The notes beneath the pieces are model-generated. The model saw nothing but the letters and a program-made list of their open reading frames with translations, was not told the origin of the DNA and did not search any database. 7,125 bases of DNA from CBFGWV01 sp965652545. Lineage in GTDB: Bacteria; Pseudomonadota; Gammaproteobacteria; Competibacterales; Competibacteraceae. Numbering within the stretch: position 1 is the stretch's first letter; each line of letters begins with the position of its first letter. Positions 5,461 through 7,125 of the stretch are shown here, piece by piece. The DNA lies in NCBI GenBank assembly GCA_965652545.1, contig CBFGWV010000253.1, positions 1 through 7,125 on the forward strand, written 5' to 3'. The position numbers were made by a program, and so were the translations under genes.

Positions 5461-6966
5461 ATGGATACCCTCAACTATCTCGCACAGGGCTTTGCCGTCG
5501 CCGGCAAGCCCATGAACCTGCTCATGGCCTTCGGGGGGGCGTTCATCGGCACGATCGTCGGCTTGTTGCCGGGACTGGGCCCGATCAACGGCGTGGCGAT
5601 CCTGCTGCCGCTGGCCTTTGCCATGAAGCTGCCGCCGGAAACCGCGCTCATCCTGCTGGCCGCCGTCTATATGGGCTGCGAGTACGGTGGGCGGATCTCC
5701 TCGATCCTGCTCAATGTACCCGGTGACGCCGGTGCCATCATGACCGCGCTGGACGGCTACCCCATGGCTCGTCAGGGCCTGGCGGGCGTGGCGTTGTCGA
5801 TCTCCGCCTGGAGTTCGTTCGTCGGTTCAATGATCGCCACCGTGGGGCTGGTGCTGTTCGCACCGCTGCTGGCGGCCTGGGCGCTGGCCTTCGGTCCGGC
5901 GGAGTACTTCGCGCTGATGGTCTTCGCCATCGCCTGCCTGGGCGGCATGGTGGGGGATCGGCCGATGAAGACGCTGTTGGCGGCCATGATCGGTCTGTCG
6001 CTGGCGACCGTGGGTGTGGACGCCAACAGCGGCGTATACCGTTTCACTTTCGGCGATGTGCACTTGCTCGATGGCATCCAATTCATTGTGGTGGTCATCG
6101 GCATATTCTCGGTCAGCGAGATCCTGCTGATGGTCGAGCAGACGCACGCCGGCAATGCGCTGGTTGCCCGCACCGGGCGGCTGCTGTTCAACACTGCCGA
6201 GTTCCTCTCGACATTGGGCACGACGCTGCGCTCGGGGGTCATGGGCTTTGTCATTGGTGTACTGCCCGGCGCCGGGGCCACCATCGCCAGCGCCATTGCC
6301 TACATGACCACCAAACGCCTGCACGAGGCCGATGGCCGTTTCGGCGAGGGCGATATCCGCGGCGTGGCTGCCCCCGAGGCGGCGAACAACGCCTCGGCCT
6401 GCGGTTCCTTCGTGCCCATGCTGACTCTCGGCGTGCCCGGCTCGGGGACCACGGCAGTCATGATCGGCGCGCTGACCCTGTACAACATCACCCCCGGCCC
6501 CATGCTCTTCGAGCAGCAGCCGCAGATCGTCTGGGGGCTGATCGCCTCGCTGTTCGTGGCCAATGTCGTCCTGCTGATCATGAACATTCCGCTGGTGGGG
6601 GTGTTCGCCAAGCTGCTGACAATGCCGATGAGTGTGCTGGTGCCGGGCATCGCGGCGGTCAGCGCGGTGGGGGTGTACGCTGTTCATGCCACGACCTTCG
6701 ATCTGATGCTCGCCGTGGGGTTGGGGGTGTTCGGCTATCTGCTGCGCAAGCTGGACTTCCCCATGTCCGCATTGATCCTCGGCTTCGTGCTGGGCGAGAT
6801 GCTGGAGCAGAACCTGCGTCGTGCGCTGTCGATGTCCAACGGCGACCCGGCCGTTCTCTGGAGCAGCCCGATTGCCGTAAGCCTGTGGTGCATGGCAGCG
6901 GCCATGCTGCTGGTGCCGCCGTTGTGGCGTTACCGGCGCAGGCGGGTGGCAGCGGCGCCCGCCTAG
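5461..6966 (+). CDS. tctA: TctA, large membrane subunit of the TTT system
   Basis: This is the channel-forming subunit of the tripartite tricarboxylate transporter, a secondary carrier driven by an ion gradient, with about a dozen hydrophobic helices. At 501 residues it has full family length and appears intact. TctA marks are GLLPGLGP (34-41) and its internal-repeat counterpart GVLPGAGATIASAIAY (266-281), plus GVAAPEAANNA (301-311) and LGVPGSGTTAVMIGAL (323-338); the duplicated LPG-type motifs reflect the two related halves. Residues 490-497 form an Arg-rich cytoplasmic-like tail (RYRRRR). The ATG at 5461 follows AGGGA (5450-5454) by six bases, and that site overlaps the tctB stop, so the two are likely translationally coupled. 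It is the last gene of the operon; no classic T-tract terminator follows, and the next structured element is the REP pair at 7014. Confidence 0.96.
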   Translation: MDTLNYLAQGFAVAGKPMNLLMAFGGAFIGTIVGLLPGLGPINGVAILLPLAFAMKLPPETALILLAAVYMGCEYGGRISSILLNVPGDAGAIMTALDGYPMARQGLAGVALSISAWSSFVGSMIATVGLVLFAPLLAAWALAFGPAEYFALMVFAIACLGGMVGDRPMKTLLAAMIGLSLATVGVDANSGVYRFTFGDVHLLDGIQFIVVVIGIFSVSEILLMVEQTHAGNALVARTGRLLFNTAEFLSTLGTTLRSGVMGFVIGVLPGAGATIASAIAYMTTKRLHEADGRFGEGDIRGVAAPEAANNASACGSFVPMLTLGVPGSGTTAVMIGALTLYNITPGPMLFEQQPQIVWGLIASLFVANVVLLIMNIPLVGVFAKLLTMPMSVLVPGIAAVSAVGVYAVHATTFDLMLAVGLGVFGYLLRKLDFPMSALILGFVLGEMLEQNLRRALSMSNGDPAVLWSSPIAVSLWCMAAAMLLVPPLWRYRRRRVAAAPA

Positions 6967-7013
6967 CGAAGCTTGGTCCCCAAAATCTCTAAATTCGAGT
7001 CAAATTTGTCAAT
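6967..7013. other. AT-rich spacer after tctA
   Basis: Most of this short gap (about 6982-7013) is clearly richer in A and T than the rest of the window. It has only a weak dyad (AAATT 6991-6995 with AATTT 7003-7007) and no convincing terminator. The string GTCCCC (6976-6981) recurs inside the REP pair at 7068-7073. It carries no gene that I can support. Confidence 0.4.
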
Positions 7014-7125
7014 GTAGGATGGGTTGAGCGGAAGCGATACCCATCAGTCGCATTTGATCGAGGTCGCGTCCCCATGTAGACCGCCGCCTCTCCATGATGG
7101 GTATCGCTTCCGCTCAACCCATCCT
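7014..7125. repeat. Inverted pair of REP sequences (REPIN/BIME-like), cut at the window end
   Basis: The bases 7016-7046 and 7095-7125 are perfect 31-base reverse complements, separated by 48 bases. Each arm is itself a REP-type hairpin: in the left copy GATGGGT (7018-7024) pairs with ACCCATC (7039-7045), and GC/GC (7028-7029, 7034-7035) closes a GGAA loop. The left copy is preceded by GTAG (7014-7017), the tetranucleotide at the foot of REP hairpins that REP-associated tyrosine transposases (RAYTs) recognise in E. coli. The right copy is in the opposite orientation, and its last two bases would lie just outside the window. Such units are non-autonomous repeats scattered between genes and moved by a RAYT encoded elsewhere. 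Its place 47 bases after the tctA stop fits the usual 3' extragenic position, where it may also protect the operon's message. Confidence 0.85.

Noticed and set aside
4722..5726. 334-codon plus-strand frame spanning tctC, tctB and tctA
   Set aside because: It runs out of frame across three well-supported genes, is Arg/Gly/Ala-rich and has no motif.
5772..6687. Minus-strand open frames opposite tctA
   Set aside because: They are antisense to a strongly conserved membrane subunit, and their products are His/Gln/Gly-rich without domains.
6967..7125. Intrinsic terminator after tctA
   Set aside because: No GC stem followed by a T-tract is present. The long inverted repeat is better explained as paired REP sequences, though it could affect transcript ends.
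1..7125. CRISPR array, tRNA/rRNA, phage or defence genes
   Set aside because: No short regularly spaced repeats, cloverleaf structures, integrase, transposase or defence-type proteins were seen on either strand.

Overview
This is a GC-rich, densely coding segment of a proteobacterial chromosome. Its core is a complete tripartite tricarboxylate transporter (TTT) locus: a two-component system, tctD-tctE, transcribed leftward, and its transporter operon, tctC-tctB-tctA, transcribed rightward from a shared 206-base divergent control region. The protein styles and the GTAG-type REP palindrome at the right end fit a gammaproteobacterium of the Pseudomonadaceae or Halomonadaceae kind. That taxonomic placement is inferred from overall resemblance and could not be tested here.

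Layout: 1-1007 (+) is the 3' part of a gene for a peptidase C45 / AAT-like autoproteolytic acyltransferase or hydrolase, whose start lies outside the window. It converges on 1018-1536 (-), an unrecognised 172-residue Trp-rich protein with a candidate promoter of its own. Next come tctE (1657-3102, -; sensor histidine kinase) and tctD (3086-3766, -; OmpR-family response regulator), which overlap by 17 bases with tctD first. The intergenic region 3767-3972 holds an 8-bp direct repeat with an 11-bp period, a likely TctD operator, and a small 5'-UTR dyad. Then follow tctC (3973-4950; periplasmic binding protein), a strong 11-bp stem hairpin in the tctC-tctB gap, tctB (5020-5451; small membrane subunit) and tctA (5461-6966; large membrane subunit). 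The last 159 bases contain an AT-rich stretch and then two REP sequences in inverted orientation (a REPIN/BIME-like element) whose 31-base arms match perfectly; the second is cut by the window edge.

Working model: TctC captures a carboxylate in the periplasm and delivers it to TctA/TctB, which import it with an ion gradient. TctE senses a carboxylate outside the membrane and phosphorylates TctD, which would bind the divergent region and switch on tctCBA and possibly tctDE. The intercistronic hairpin probably sets the ratio of TctC to TctB/TctA. No new multi-gene system is evident. The points most worth a second look are the REP pair, the candidate TctD operator, the tctC-tctB hairpin and the unrecognised 172-residue protein.
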